A stretch of 64,000 bases of DNA, from NCBI GenBank assembly GCA_018907035.1, contig JACCIC010000189.1:45001-109000 (forward strand), given 5' to 3'. This stretch comes from Sycobia sp. Sy_11 (taxonomy: Eukaryota; Arthropoda; Insecta; Hymenoptera; Epichrysomallidae). The notes under the pieces are model-generated. The model did not search any database. It saw only the letters and a list, made by a program, of their open reading frames with translations, and was not told where the DNA came from. Positions within the stretch are counted from its first letter, which is position 1. Every line of letters starts with the position of its first letter. Positions 19,590 to 34,489 of the stretch are shown here, in pieces. Both the position numbers and the translations under genes were made by a program.

Positions 19590-19885
19590 TCTCAATGGAA
19601 ATAACTTTAACGGACTATTAATATATGTTGAGAAGTGCAAGAGACTGAATAACTGTATTTTGTCTATTTTTTCTTATCCAAAAACGATTCGAGGGATGAT
19701 TGTTAAAAAAAAAAAGAAATTTTTTTCGGAACACAATGAGCATATATAATAATCATATATACCTTAAAACTGATCGACAAACCTCCCGGAATTTCAAGCG
19801 TTACATACGATAAACCCGCGAGCGCATTACCCAACGCGCCGGCGCGGCGCGAAAGGAACTGCGAAATTGCACTCTCGTATGTATG

Positions 19886-19938
<53 letters not shown>

Positions 19939-20059
19939 GCCCGCTGCGCACGCATTTACCTCGCGCATAATTATCAATTTGTGACATTTATATCTGTATT
20001 TAAAATTTATTAAATCTCCCAAGGCGCTTGTAACTCGTATACACACATATTTATATATA

Positions 20060-20116
<57 letters not shown>

Positions 20117-20490
20117 GTACACAATAGGGATGGGAAAAAGAACGATAATGAACTCATCGAAATGCCATACGGCGATGCTCGCAAAAGCGCGCATACAATA
20201 AATATGTAGAATATGAAAAGCTATAAAATTCCCTCATACATATATATACAGATGCATGCCTCGAAGGGGGAATTTTCCTTTCTTATACGCGGTCCCGGGA
20301 AGACGCGCGAGAACGGGACATTCCGAGAGATATACAGGCGAGCTATGAGGACGACCGGGATAAGTGTGCAAAGCGTTTATTATGTGTATCGGCCCGATAT
20401 TATAACTGTTGCGCACGCGCGCGGAGAAAATAAAATAAATCAGAAATAAACGCTACCCTGGTGAATTGTAAAATGCCGAGGGAGTGATAG

Positions 20491-20532
<42 letters not shown>

Positions 20533-20718
20533 GGGGAGGGAGAGAGAGGGAGAGAGAGAGAGAGAGAGAGTGAGACGTTCTAAGTCATCAATTTATAAAG
20601 CAAATAATATTTTTCATCCGCCTCCGAACAATGAGAGAAGCGTAATGTGGATTCTGTATTAAAAAAGTTCATATAGTCGTAAGTACCTGGCCGTCCGTTA
20701 AAATGATTATTACAAGCG

Positions 20719-20770
<52 letters not shown>
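18261..20770. other. Densest cluster of (TA)n arrays
   Basis: Seven (TA)n arrays in 2.5 kb: about 18,279-18,327, 18,596-18,646, 19,119-19,165, 19,529-19,587, 19,891-19,935, 20,063-20,111 and 20,720-20,769. Also compound CT/GT at 18,890-18,977 and GA-rich sequence at 20,500-20,575. Confidence 0.8.
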
Positions 20771-20773
<3 letters not shown>

Positions 20774-22020
20774 ACGGAGAGAAGTATATATATACATATA
20801 TATAGATGTCTTTATTTCGACACAACATAGAAGACTATGATTGTCCGATGCGTTAAACCGTGATTTTGATAAATGAAATAATACTAATCTTTAATATTAA
20901 TATTATGGATTTTCGATAAAAGTTACTGTAATTTATAATAATCGCGATATACATATAATATTTACTCTTTTACGATAAATTTTAATAAATCTAGGTTCAT
21001 TATTAATTATCGATATTAACTTTTAATAAAATTTATCTGCCTACATTAAGAATTAAATTATTTTATCTTTAAGTTTAAATAATATTGTATTTTTTTTGGA
21101 AACATAATAAACGTTGATCAAATACTCATTGCGATGTATAGTAATTATTATGTTTCTCCAATATGATTGGGATAATTAATATATTTGAATATATCGCCTT
21201 TTATCTCTCTGTGATCCGTTTTTAGCGAGATTTTTAGTATGTATTATATAATAGCTGCATAAGATTTAATGAATTTCTTTGATACACTGCAGAGAAAGTG
21301 ATTTACGAAAAATTACTATTTATATATCAAACAAATTGATTAAGACATAAATATTCTAAGAAGAATTAAAGACACAGATTAGTTAGCAAGTAAACCATAT
21401 ATAAAGTAATACTAATTGGAAGAACTATATCAATTTTTATTTAATTTATTATAAAATATAGGAGAAAATTTTATGATTAATGCTTTCACATTTCTCGATC
21501 TGTTTCCTTGCTCCAAGAAAATATATTTTTGTCAAACCATTTCCAGCTCACAGAATATATGCATATAATAATTACTTTTAATATGTAATCGAATAAGTTT
21601 ATTAAACATTTTTTTTCTCATTATGTCTATTAATTTTTTCAATCATACTTAAACATAATCAGTGTTGCAATTAGTCTTTGCAATCATATACATGAAAATA
21701 CATGTATCTTTAGAGATTAATTTTTGATTATCCCAAGAATCATATATATATATATATATACCCATTTTATCGAATAGTATATACCGACGAGATTTAATTT
21801 GAAATAAATCGAGATCTTGAGCAATGCGAATCGATTCATCGATTCATCGCGACTCTCATCGTACTAATCAATAGGATCGTAAGAAGCGCCGGGGCGACTC
21901 GTCAATTCCGTGTCTATCACGACTCTTCGGCTTTTCATCCCGGTTAACAAGGTTTCGAATATAAATTTGAAACGAAACTCGCAAGCGCGCGCGCGCTCCC
22001 GTTACAACTATATATTATAG
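20771..22020. other. AT-rich unique stretch
   Basis: About 1.25 kb with no long array. I see no gene, RNA or clear repeat in it. Confidence 0.6.
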
Positions 22021-22073
<53 letters not shown>

Positions 22074-22208
22074 GCAGCTATATACAATACATCAGCGTAT
22101 AGAATGTTCAATCAAGTTTTACGTTCTCACGGCAGTGGCTTTTTATATGTACGTCTACAGAAAATTCTTGTACGTATATTTAAAAAAACAACAACAAGAA
22201 CAATCATC

Positions 22209-22266
<58 letters not shown>

Positions 22267-22356
22267 ACACATATCCAATAATTTATATGTGATTCTTGCT
22301 GCATGTCATCAAGAGAAGTCAATAAATATGAATGTCGCCTAATAAATGTTTTCATA

Positions 22357-22407
<51 letters not shown>

Positions 22408-22902
22408 GACTAAACTTCTAGCAACATGAGTAGCTTTTGATGTACGCATTGCGCGTTCGAAAAACAATAAGTGCGACGCGTGGGGCGCGATTTGGCTCCC
22501 TTGCAAAGACACCGTGCAAATTGATACTATTATAGCGCTCAAGATGGCAAGCTAAGGGAGTTTTCGTTCTCGTTAAAGAAGTAGTAAAATTTCGTATTTC
22601 TGATGATTATTTGGGGACGGGCGGCATGTGTAGGATACATTAAACGGGGTATTTTCACTTCTACTTGGAGCCAGTTGACGCGGCCAATATTGGGATGTCT
22701 CGAAAGATTGCCTTCTATTTGTTACATGTCTTTTTATAAACCTTAGCCTCCATTGGGTCCCATAGCCTTGGGTTCAGCATTGAATCAATAAATTCGCGAA
22801 TAGAGTTAGAGGTTTTTTTACCACTCGAAAAACGCTCGATATTCCAGTGTTCAGGCATGTACATCTATATGTAGCGGACACGTACCCTGTAAGCTTACAC
22901 AC

Positions 22903-22962
<60 letters not shown>

Positions 22963-23058
22963 CATGAAGTTGCGTCGCTTTGGGAAAGAAAGACACTTGC
23001 CTTTTATTATATACATTCGCCGGCGCACGCTGCCTCGGGCGTTAGGTTATTGGGACAG

Positions 23059-23118
<60 letters not shown>

Positions 23119-24148
23119 TGTAAGTAATTTTATTACTACAGAGTATAAGATTCAGGGTGTGTATTATTATCGTTTTGGAATAATAGCGCATATATATATA
23201 GTAGGTGTGCATATAATGGAGGCGGGGAAAAAACTCTCCCGCGGATTTTTTGTAATAAATACAACGAGAGAGCTTCTCGCTTTTTAAGAGATCAAGCGGA
23301 GATCGGACCGCGGTGCGCGTTGTCGGTATATTGTCTAGGAAGTTAGCTAAGGAAGCGTGTATGCATAGTTTCCTTTGCGCCCAACGAATCACTTCCGTTT
23401 TATCCGAGTTTAGAAATTTGCTCATATGTCAATATTCCTAACAAATGATATAATAACAATAATAATACTAATACTAATAATTTAGTTTTTGAGAGGATAA
23501 TTAATAATATATATAATAACAAAATATACTGTGATATACTAAAAGGATTAATGATGTAATGGCAAGTCAAATTCGTATAGTAATTATTACAGACGATAGC
23601 TTTATTTAGATCCGATATTATTCAAGAAACAACATGGCTTTGGCTATACATATTTGTTAATATATTGCTCTGATTGCAAATCATTCTCGCAGCAATCACT
23701 TGGTATATAGTCTTTACCGGAAGGTGGACTAGTATTAATTCCGAGAATTTACCCATTCCAAGTTTCATCGGTTCCAGAAAAATTTGTTCCTCGTAATTTT
23801 CGCCAGAACCGCGTATAGACTTTATTTACAGACGTTCTGTATTTTGACGCGTTGAACCCGGGGTCGGCGGATCTGTACTAAGAATTCGAAGTTGTTTTGG
23901 ACAAAAAAATGCATACAAAAACATTGGGTGTATTTTGTAAAAAATTTTTTCGTTATGCATAGAAATTTTTACATAGAAAGTCCGTATTTTTTGACAAGCG
24001 GGAACGGAAGGAGGAAATAATTTTAATGTGGAAAAATTTTTCGGCATCAAGAATAGGAATTATACAACAGCAAAAAATTGGAATCGAGTATATAGAGTAT
24101 TTTTTCAGCATCTGTATCTGATCAAAATGATTTTTAAGTTGTATGTAG

Positions 24149-24207
<59 letters not shown>

Positions 24208-24510
24208 CGGTAAGCAGTAGCGATTCAAAGGTAGACGATAGGAATTGCGAAAGAGACTTATATATGATATATAAGACATGATCAAATCGCAATTCGCTTT
24301 GACAACCTCCCATATATTCATCCCAGCTCGAAGTTGTCAGCCGCTGTCGGTTTAAGTAAATTAATGTCGTGTTGGAAATTATATATACTAATATAAAGAA
24401 ATTATATATACTAATATAATACGTCGGCGCATCTTGCACACGTGGTGCTTCAATGTAGAGATTTATTGTATTTCATATACATAAATACAGCCACACACAC
24501 ACACACACAC

Positions 24511-24561
<51 letters not shown>

Positions 24562-25137
24562 CTATAAGCTTATTAATCGCGTGGATAATTCGATGTGCAA
24601 ATTGTTTTCGCATTCATTGCAATCAATATGTACGCTATCTTCACGACCGACAAGGTCGGTACGATATATACATATATACATTTTTCTCTATATACACATG
24701 TATTTTATAGTAAAAATCTTTTTAAAAAAGGTAAATTATGAAAGTTGCATTTATATTTTCTTTCGAAGAACTCTGTGACATTAACATCTTACTATTCTCA
24801 ATTTTTTTTAGCCTTTACGAACTTTCACGTATTCTGTACGACGCATTGGATATAGATGCCGGTCACCTTTGTATATCTAGAAGTAAATCCTCTAAAAAAA
24901 ATTCATAATATATATTTATATTCGAAAAATATGTAAACTTTCTTCTTTGAGGGCAGTTATATTCATAATAATTATCAGTCTGAATATCCTTACAAGAGGA
25001 CTGCAAGACCGATGAAAATAATTGTTAGTTTGTTAAAAATATAATAAATATAAATATTTTTTAATTTTTAGGAAAGTACATAATGTGTAAATATCACTCA
25101 ATATATAAATTTTTCTAGAATTTCGCTCTGCTTTCAC

Positions 25138-25196
<59 letters not shown>

Positions 25197-25200
25197 AACC
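22021..25200. other. Gene-free, microsatellite-rich
   Basis: (TA)n at about 22,022-22,071, 22,213-22,263, 22,361-22,405, 22,907-22,961, 23,062-23,117, 24,152-24,206 and 25,142-25,190; (CA)n at 24,492-24,560. 22.54-22.85 and 23.3-23.9 kb are unique, with no recognised gene. Confidence 0.7.
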
Positions 25201-25525
25201 TATTTGAACACTTCTTTATGACCCTATCTTTATATTATTCTCTGCTTCTCGCTCCCTCTCTCATTCTTTGACTCACTCGCCCTGCCCAACTCATCCACGT
25301 TTCGTCACGCCTGCAACACGAATTTTTCACGAAAAAGCCATTGGGATGATTCGCTCGCAGTCTCCTATCCTATTAAGTCCGCATCATCTCGGGGGCGGAG
25401 GGGATGGGCGAGATACCCAGCAGAGGTTTATCCTTTTCTATAGGGCGAGGCACGTCTGCATATATCTCTAGAGCATTGCTCTTTCTTTGTATTCTCATAA
25501 CACACGTAGTCCCGATGCAAACATT

Positions 25526-25583
<58 letters not shown>

Positions 25584-25745
25584 CGCACATATTCAAATTG
25601 ACGTAGGGAGTCTCTTGGTGCGCTGCTCTGTAATTGCGGTAATAAAATTATTTTTTTTCAAATATAGATATATACAAACGGCTCGCCTTATTTACGACTC
25701 TCTCCAAGCCCAGCTTACTGTAAGGATTCATCTTTTCAAACATGG

Positions 25746-25807
<62 letters not shown>

Positions 25808-25891
25808 TACCTACATTTCACGTGCTGTATAAGATCGATAAGTTTCGCGATACTGAAAAGCGAATCCGCGCACCGAAGGATCTGCCGATTC

Positions 25892-25924
<33 letters not shown>

Positions 25925-26999
25925 CCTCCTCCTCTCTCCTCTGGAAGTGGCGCCGTCGAGCAGGTTTTATTGTTTTCCATCAGCTGTGCGCGCGGCGGAC
26001 GCTGCGGTGCGGGCCGCGGCGACGAGCGCACGTGGCCGCACGAACGCGCATCGCGGCGGGTGGAGCGGGAGGGTGGGAGATGATAGAGGATTAGCGCACG
26101 TAAAATCCCGATGCACCTTGCGAGTCAGTTGCAAAATTCAAATAAACCTATTAAACATGCAGCTCGGATTACATATACACAGGGTGAAAGAAGTGTCTGC
26201 AGGGTTGCGAGGGCGGTTATATATCTATATTCAAAAGGAGAAATATATTTATTAGTATTTCATTTATAAATATGTGTATGTACGCGCGCGCGCGTGTGCG
26301 TGTGTGTATTATATCAATTTGGTGCGAAATGAGAGAGATTATAAGAGATTAATTTTCCGTTTACTATCGCCAACGTTGGATGCTAATGCTACCCCCTTCT
26401 CCACATTTGCATCTCTCTTTATTATGCGAGCCGACGCTGGTAGCTGTTCTTTCTAGATTCTAACCTAATTTTCGAAATAGCATCCCCCAATGACATTCGA
26501 AATATGTCGTTTCTTATATAACAAAAAGATGTATGTCACGAAGAACTCAATGAATATATCGAACTTTTATGTTAATTTATTCCATGTTACTTCGTATATA
26601 TATATATCTATAGATTTTAATGCGTATATGTAAGGATCGATACTGAGCGATGTGTACAAATTTTTAACTATATGAAGCTTATTATGTTGATTGGTAAATA
26701 TATAAATAGAAAGATTTATTTAGATTATAATTCTGCTCTATAACCTCTTTAAACAGATAGATACTTATATAACATTGTTACGGTTACATCTGCAGATTAT
26801 ATTTACTTTATTTAAGAATGACGACTTATTCGGGGATTTCACAGTATCTATTGTGCAATCAATAGTCTTATCACGTTTTTGGCGAAATATTTTTGCGATA
26901 GTTTAATAGCAATTATTTTTCACTAGAATATTTCAATCTATTTTTTTTAATATATAATTTATTATATTTTGTTCGACTTTATATCATGAAATGTATACT

Positions 27000-27042
<43 letters not shown>

Positions 27043-27636
27043 ATGTATATATCTATTTCTCTCCAGTCTGACGATGGGGAAATTATATGAAAACGCTCAT
27101 ACATTAGAGGCAATTTCAAGCTGCACGAAATTCAAAATGTCGGCATGCGCGGGAGTTGTGTGTGTATCCGGAATGCTGCGGCTTCGATAGAGCAATTTTG
27201 ACATCGATTTTGAAATATGAATTTTTGAGACTGGCAAAAATTTTAACAGAGTAAGCAGGTACAACAAAAGAAACTTGAGATAATTTTCGAGGCTTTTATT
27301 TATAAACAATTTTTTTAACTCCTTTGATCTGCGATTTCATATTTTTTATACGGACTGATGCGCTACTATTCTTTCGAATATGCATATTCGACGACGTATA
27401 ATAAATGATTTGTAAAGTCTAAATCCTTTTAGAAATGCGTCTTTTTCTTCCTTTTATTTTCAATAATAAACTCTGTTCGAACTGCTTTTCAACAGTCTTA
27501 TTATATTAACATTTATTCTATGAAAATTTCGTCAATGTTATTTTTCATACGTCCTTCGTCATTCGAGGAACAAAGTCAAGATGATGCTTTTTGAAAAGTA
27601 TTTTAATATTTAAGAACTGACAGCTGAATACATGTG

Positions 27637-27687
<51 letters not shown>

Positions 27688-27806
27688 TAATCAACCCATC
27701 AACGCGACAAAGATCGAAAAATCGCACTTTCCCACGTCCAAATTAGATCCTTCTCGAGACTGCTGCACGAGTTGCCATTGCGAAAAAAGTCTTCCTCTCC
27801 CTCTCC

Positions 27807-27859
<53 letters not shown>

Positions 27860-28188
27860 CGTTCTTCGTACCGATTAGCGACGCTTCGGGGACGAGGGAA
27901 GTGTATAGTGAATCATTTAACTATAATAATTTGACCCAGTGCGAACGAATTCTCGCGCTAGCCGAGGAGATTTGCGCATTGTAATATCCTTGTAACGTCA
28001 ATCAAAATGAGAGAGCCCTGGGATGCTCTGCGCTTTATATAGAAGAGAGATAGTGAGTGAGAGAGAGAGAGAGAGAGGGGGGGGTTCTGAAGGGGCGCTT
28101 GCAGCCTGCGCTATTTACAATGACTCGCTCCTTTGCACGGATTTATTATTTAGAGGATGGACAATGCGGGTGGTTATGAAACGTTTCG

Positions 28189-28249
<61 letters not shown>

Positions 28250-28785
28250 TTTGGTGACGAGAGATTCAAGAGCTCTTTTACAATGTCAAAACAATGCTTC
28301 GTTCTTCGTAATTTGCTCTTCTTTCTTTCTTTTTTTTTACGTTTTCTTTGGACTAGTGTTATCCGAATGTGTGTATGTGTGTGTGTAATACTATATATAA
28401 TTGAACTGATCTGCACTCGCAAAAGGAGCGGGACAGGAGATGAGACTCTGTACCAGCCGTGCATTATTCATCGCTAATTGAAAAAAAAGAAGCAGAATAA
28501 AAAAGCAGCGAGGTTGGACGAGAGCCTCCTCTTTCTCATCTGGATTGGCAATGATATTTCGTTGGATCATATATATATATATTCTTTTCAATCTAGATTA
28601 GTCAGACACACGGTGTATGCGCAATATCGTTCGATACAAGAGCGATTATATATTTCTTTCTTCTTCTTCTTCTTCTTCTTCTTTCTTTTTTATTCTTCAA
28701 TTATCAAAGGACGCGAAAACTCGCGCGCGCCGCGCAAAATATGGTGCATACAATTTCGTAAAGCTATACCGGTGTGATAAAATAT

Positions 28786-28827
<42 letters not shown>

Positions 28828-28997
28828 GCGCGCGTCGGCGGAAATAGAATTACACTTTCAGGCAAGGTCACGGTCCTTTCTATTCTCGGTCTTTTACAGA
28901 TATGTGGTACATATATACATACATATGTATAGATATTGCATAAACACTTGTATATAATCGGAAAATCATTATATCCTAGTCGTCCATCCGTAAATAG

Positions 28998-29057
<60 letters not shown>

Positions 29058-29265
29058 TGTAACCACAATGTATAAACTATTCATTAAAATGTAATTAAAA
29101 TTATATATAAGAAATAATAAAACAATATATAGGAGAGGCGTTAAAAAATCAACAGTTGATGAATATTCCTTTTGTCTCCTGGATAGTTAGAGGGATTTTT
29201 AATTGTTCTTGAGACCACTTATAACACCGGAGATTTATGACTCATTTATCTATGCACAAGGTAGT

Positions 29266-29319
<54 letters not shown>

Positions 29320-29873
29320 GTATATGTATTTATAGTAGTTAATATATATATAAAAAACGCGGGACACCGGTTATTAGAACTTTTCAGCTTAATTTTCATT
29401 TCATTTTACATCGATACATTATAGCCAAAAAGAGTCAGATTATAAATGTCAATTAGTTTCATAATGACTTCCCGGTGCATAGATGTAATACAGAAGGATC
29501 GGTGTATTTCATAATTTCGTTTCTGCGATTAATCAGCACTTTCGTATATCTGTAGAACGATATTATATGGCTTTCGTAATTTGCGCGAGAAATATTCGTG
29601 CACATTGTGTCGATGTTAAGATGAAAAAAGTCGCTTGATGTATGAAGATGACTTTTCCAGTCGGATATTCTGAGGAGTACGGTCGATTGAGTCACCTTTT
29701 TTGCCGGTATATTTCTTTTTTTTTTTTTTTTGTTACACTTTTTTTGTATTCGCTGACTGTATTCTATATATAGGGTAAGTATTAAGGAATCCCCATAAAA
29801 GTTTGGGTAATTTGGTTAAAAGCTTTGAATTTATATTAACTCACATTTACAAGTGTTGTGCATAGTTCTACAC

Positions 29874-29899
29874 ACACACACGCGCGCGCGCGTGTGTGT
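29874..29899. repeat. Palindromic alternating purine-pyrimidine tract
   Basis: CA alternation runs into CG and then TG alternation. Positions 29,874-29,899 form a perfect 26-base palindrome inside about 30 alternating bases. Confidence 0.9.
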
Positions 29900-30086
29900 A
29901 CGATCTCCAAATCGATTATAGAATATCGAAGCAATAAAAAAGCTAATTAATCTAAATTATATTTGCCTTGAATTAATTATAAAATCCTGTACGAATGGTG
30001 AAAGGAGGGTGGCGCAGAATCGATACCGTTGTAAATTTGGACTAATGTATTCGCTCTCTGTCCCCCCCCCTCTCTCACTCTCTCTC

Positions 30087-30118
30087 TCTCTCTCTCTCTC
30101 TATAGAGAGAGAGAGAGA
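30087..30118. repeat. Perfect 32-base palindrome from (CT)n and (GA)n
   Basis: A CT array meets a GA array at TATA. Sixteen bases on each side of the 30,102/30,103 centre pair exactly, with no spacer. Nine C at 30,062-30,070 lie just upstream. Confidence 0.9.
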
Positions 30119-30200
30119 AAGTTCATCTACTTGTCGAGTGCGCACCTTATTATACCAGATTATACCTTTCCGTTACATCGCTGGTATATATATATTGTAC

Positions 30201-32506
30201 ATGCACGTATAAAATTATTTAGGCTCATTGCCGCTATAAAGAGATGCGCGAGATGAGGGAATTTGTACGGAGAAGAATTGGGGAAGAGGGGAAAAGAGGA
30301 TTGCGCGCATCGATCATACTTTCCATACATACGTATATATACCGATCTTGAGGCAACTTTCGATATATATATATACCTCTTTGCGCCTGCATTCGCGCAT
30401 GTAGGCCTATAAGTATATGCATTTATATGCCGATATGCGCGCTATTGCGCGAATTTCCAGACGATATATATAACACGCAGAGAAGATGAGCAGTATTACG
30501 CGCGATGCAATCGCCACGCTTCGCATTATAAGATGCGAAATTCTATGTATATACGAACGCGTGTAACATGTGTGTGCGTACATAGATATGTATATATATA
30601 TATATATATCCTCATCACCTGCTCATTACTCATTCGCGATCGCCGCACACTTTTCTCTCTTACTCCTCCTCCTCCTCCTCCGCCCTCCCCCCTTCCACCA
30701 CCCTTGAAAGTCGGTTATTTTCTTGGCAAATTCTCGATAAGTACATATATTATGCCCCGGGTATGCAGCGTTTAATATTGAATTATCTGGTTTTTTTGCT
30801 CGTTGCTGTTGCTGACGTTTTTCCTTTTTTTTTTTTTTTTAGGTTATACGCGCTGAATGTATTGTAAAATTTATTATATCGCGATCTCGCTCGCATTATC
30901 AGGAGATTGTTATTGCGCAAGATGGAGCAGTTGAATCGGCGCGAGATAAATATCACTGTACACCCCTTGGAGATTTATGTGTACGATCAGATTCGAGCGC
31001 TTCTTTGACTATATTATATATATATAGATATATACACGCGTTCGATAAATTTCAGGATCATGTTAAGAATAGGTTGGTGCAGCTTTTGTGCATGTAATGC
31101 GTCCAAATAACAAATTTTACCTTTGTTTACTAAATAATTGACGGTTAAGTTATACTTGCCCTGTATAAAAATTGAGATCCAAAGGAATTTCTTTTTTTTT
31201 TTTCTAGCGCAGCAACAACACAATATACGCAAAAGTAACCGAATAAGTTGCCCTATGGATGAATTAAAGATTCGCCGTTTAATTCGTAAATTCGAATCAT
31301 TTCCAAAATTTACTTTTCTCATATAATCAATGTACAATGCATTTCAGACGTTTAGGCTTTACGGTGGCTTATTGCGCATTTGCATTGAGCGCTTATCTGG
31401 CTGTACGAGAGTATACAGTTGAAAGAGAATAATATGGTGGATTTTTCATAAATAAAACTACTAAAACTGGGAACAGTTCTTGGCTCATCCGTCTTGATAA
31501 TTATCAGGCGAATTCTTATGTTTAATCAGCCAGTGTTTACGTATCTCTTTGATCTAAGGAATATGTATCTAAAGCCAATATACTATATTGTCGTGTTCGA
31601 TAATAATATCTAAAGTGCAAAAATCTCAAAACGAAATTCCCGTGCTTGCTAAAAGAAACCGATGACAGAGACATGGCGCGCAATGGATGTTACAATAGTA
31701 CAAGAAAATTTCGGCGTTCAATAAGTGCTCGTTGGTGTAAACGCGCCGTCTGACCAGAGCGCGGCACGTTACTACTGACCTGTATTCTGGCTCTACAGTC
31801 AGTATCGGACTTCTTACTTCGATCGTTGTAGTTCTTAAATGGGATAAAAATACAATGGGGGTTTTTTTTTTTAATAATGCGCCGATTAACTGATTTGCTA
31901 ATAGGCGTTTGCACGATATAATATTTAAAAATATATATCTTAACCTGATTAATTTCCACAATATGTATATATATATAAATTTGAAAATTTTACATTTTAC
32001 CTAATTTTTTGTTTGCTGCAAGTAACCTATATATTAAGTATCTGATTCTATCGAATAAATTTAAATACATATATACATAAATGATGTAGTTCGAACGCGA
32101 TGCACCTCGACAAATCAAACAATCAAATATAACAGTTGCCTATTGTGGCGAGAATGATAAATTTACTTAATTTTAGCCTCGACCATCTATGGAGCCTATA
32201 ATAACGTTACAAAATGTAATAAACCAAGTTCTTGCTCAATTCAATAATTTTTTCCCCTTCGACTCCTTGCATTATATATATATATATATACAGATGTAAT
32301 TGTACGAAGAAAATGGGCAAGCTTCCATTACGAACAATCGATGGGAGCGGTTTGGCCTCATGAGCAAAATCAAAAAACAAAAGAAGAGAAAAAAAGAAAC
32401 AAAACGAAATAAAAATGAAAATTACGGAATTCAATTTTAATTGAAATAAACGCGTTAAAATTTGAGCCATAAATACGGAGCTTCTCCCTCTCTCTCTCTC
32501 TCCCTC

Positions 32507-32552
<46 letters not shown>

Positions 32553-32838
32553 CATACACAAGTGTATAATAATGCACAAGTGCGCCGCGCGCGGAATCCA
32601 TTGTCTCGCGCGAGACAAAGGGGTGCCCGGGCCCGTCGCGCCGCCGAACGCATTAAGTGCACCCATCCGCGGCGGGACCCGGCTTATCTCGAAAATATAA
32701 TCGTGGGGATTGACGCGTTAAACGGATTTTTCGACGTACCCCAACGCCGCCCCGCCGCGCCGCTCTTCGCGGCGCGCGATACTTCGAATTCCGAGCGCAC
32801 ACGGGCCGATTACGCGAGAGACGATCGCGCTTTATGGC

Positions 32839-32903
<65 letters not shown>

Positions 32904-33416
32904 CTAATAAAATCGCGCGACTGCCCGGTATCGCGTGCGTGTGTGCCTGCGTGTCTGTCTGTCTGCCTGGCTGCCTGTGCGCGTGGGCGTATCATATGTA
33001 ATATTTTGATCATATATATATATATATAAGTCAGACGTATAATAAACCTGAAGCACTGGAAAACAATGACAGCGCCTGACTCCCATTCCAAGGAAATATT
33101 TAATATCCCTCTCGTTTCGCGCATGTATATGTCATGGCACTTCGGGTGGCGGCGCTTTCATACAGAATACCGTGTCGATTTGTAACGGTTCGGCTTAAAA
33201 ACCCAAGCACAGAGCGTCAGTGTGTCAATTCAATAAGCTCGGTACGATTGAATTATGCGTGCAATAAGCGCGCTCTTTGTGCAAGTTGGGAAAAACTGAA
33301 TAATGTGATAAAGCGTTTGCGGATGAAATTTTATTGAAATTGTTCATTTATATACACAAATCTCTTGCAAGTGCAACCGATTATTACTGGCGATAATCGT
33401 CCTTTTGGGCGATGGC

Positions 33417-33472
<56 letters not shown>

Positions 33473-34480
33473 ATATAGAATTCCATTATAGAGAAAGGGG
33501 TGCTCCTGCTGCTGCTGCTGCTGCTGCTGCAATAAATATAAACGGGGCAATAAAATAGGAGACGCCAGAAAAAAAGCCGTTGGGCAATACATCGCACCAG
33601 AGGGCGTTCACGATTACTTTCCATGTAGCACGAATTCTCGAGCGTCAAATACGTCCGCACGGAGAAAAACGTCGTTTTCTAAAAATTCTAATTCTGTCAA
33701 GTATATACTTCCAGTTATTTCACAAGCGAGCCAGTGTAATCGAAATTTTACGATTGACGTTGTAAAAACTATTAGGGACTCTATATGTTATTTTTGGGAT
33801 TATTTTTTGTACGGTTCCTCGTCAAGTTACCGGTCACTATTGTACTTTTTACTAGAAATTTTTTCACACCGTGTATGAGACAATACGTATATACCAATTT
33901 CGGCTAATCCTTCTCTTCAGTTGGCGATCGAATATATTTCTATATAAATTATTTTTATCGACTTTGACGATTGCGCAAAAATGCGCGCAAATCCCCATAA
34001 TATTAAAGCAGCCGCCTTTTTAAGGAAACAAAGCCAGAATCGTGTACATATACATATATCGCGAAAGTGTGAAAGAGATAAGATCATGCGAGCGTTTTCG
34101 GCGCATATATTTTACGTGCCTGTGTGTGTGTGTGTGTGTGCGAGTATGGCGCGATCTCACGCGGTGACGAGCGCGCGGCATTGTTAAGGTCGAAACTCGA
34201 CGAGAGGTGTTTTTCCTGCGCCCCTTCGCGCTCCGTATTTATACACGGTGTACGTATGCGTGCATATACGTATATATATATATATATACATACACACGTA
34301 GATGATAGGGTTGCCGTAATATCTAGCCCGGAGGTGCGAGCGGAGCATGACGGGCGAGTGGAATCTTGGCGCCGCGGCCGCGCGCCGTTCAAATCCGATT
34401 CATTGGCGGTGCGAAGCGAGGAGGCGCGGATTCGCGCTCCATGAGAAATCGTTCGACCCCTGCTCCGAGCAGGCGTTATG
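30201..34480. other. Gene-free, mixed AT-rich and GC-rich patches
   Basis: (TA)n at about 32,510-32,548, 32,842-32,890 and 33,417-33,464. GC-rich patches at about 32,580-32,830 and 34,140-34,440 contain open frames with no domain. (TGC)n at 33,506-33,530. Confidence 0.65.
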
Positions 34481-34489
34481 AAATCGATT

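Larger units (their letters stand above)
25201..30200. other. Gene-free, microsatellite-rich
   Basis: (TA)n at about 25,535-25,580, 25,749-25,805, 27,640-27,685, 28,194-28,245, 28,790-28,821, 29,003-29,055 and 29,269-29,317; (CT)n at 25,893-25,924, 27,001-27,036 and 27,811-27,856; TTC repeats at about 28,660-28,683. 25,930-26,090 is a small GC-rich block with no recognised domain. Confidence 0.7.

Noticed and set aside
18882..19604. 240-codon open frame on the plus strand
   Set aside because: Begins and ends in simple repeats; the middle shows no domain and no codon bias.
33505..33530. (TGC)n as a polyglutamine-coding exon on the minus strand
   Set aside because: The surrounding frame is TA-repeat translation and no splice sites flank it convincingly.
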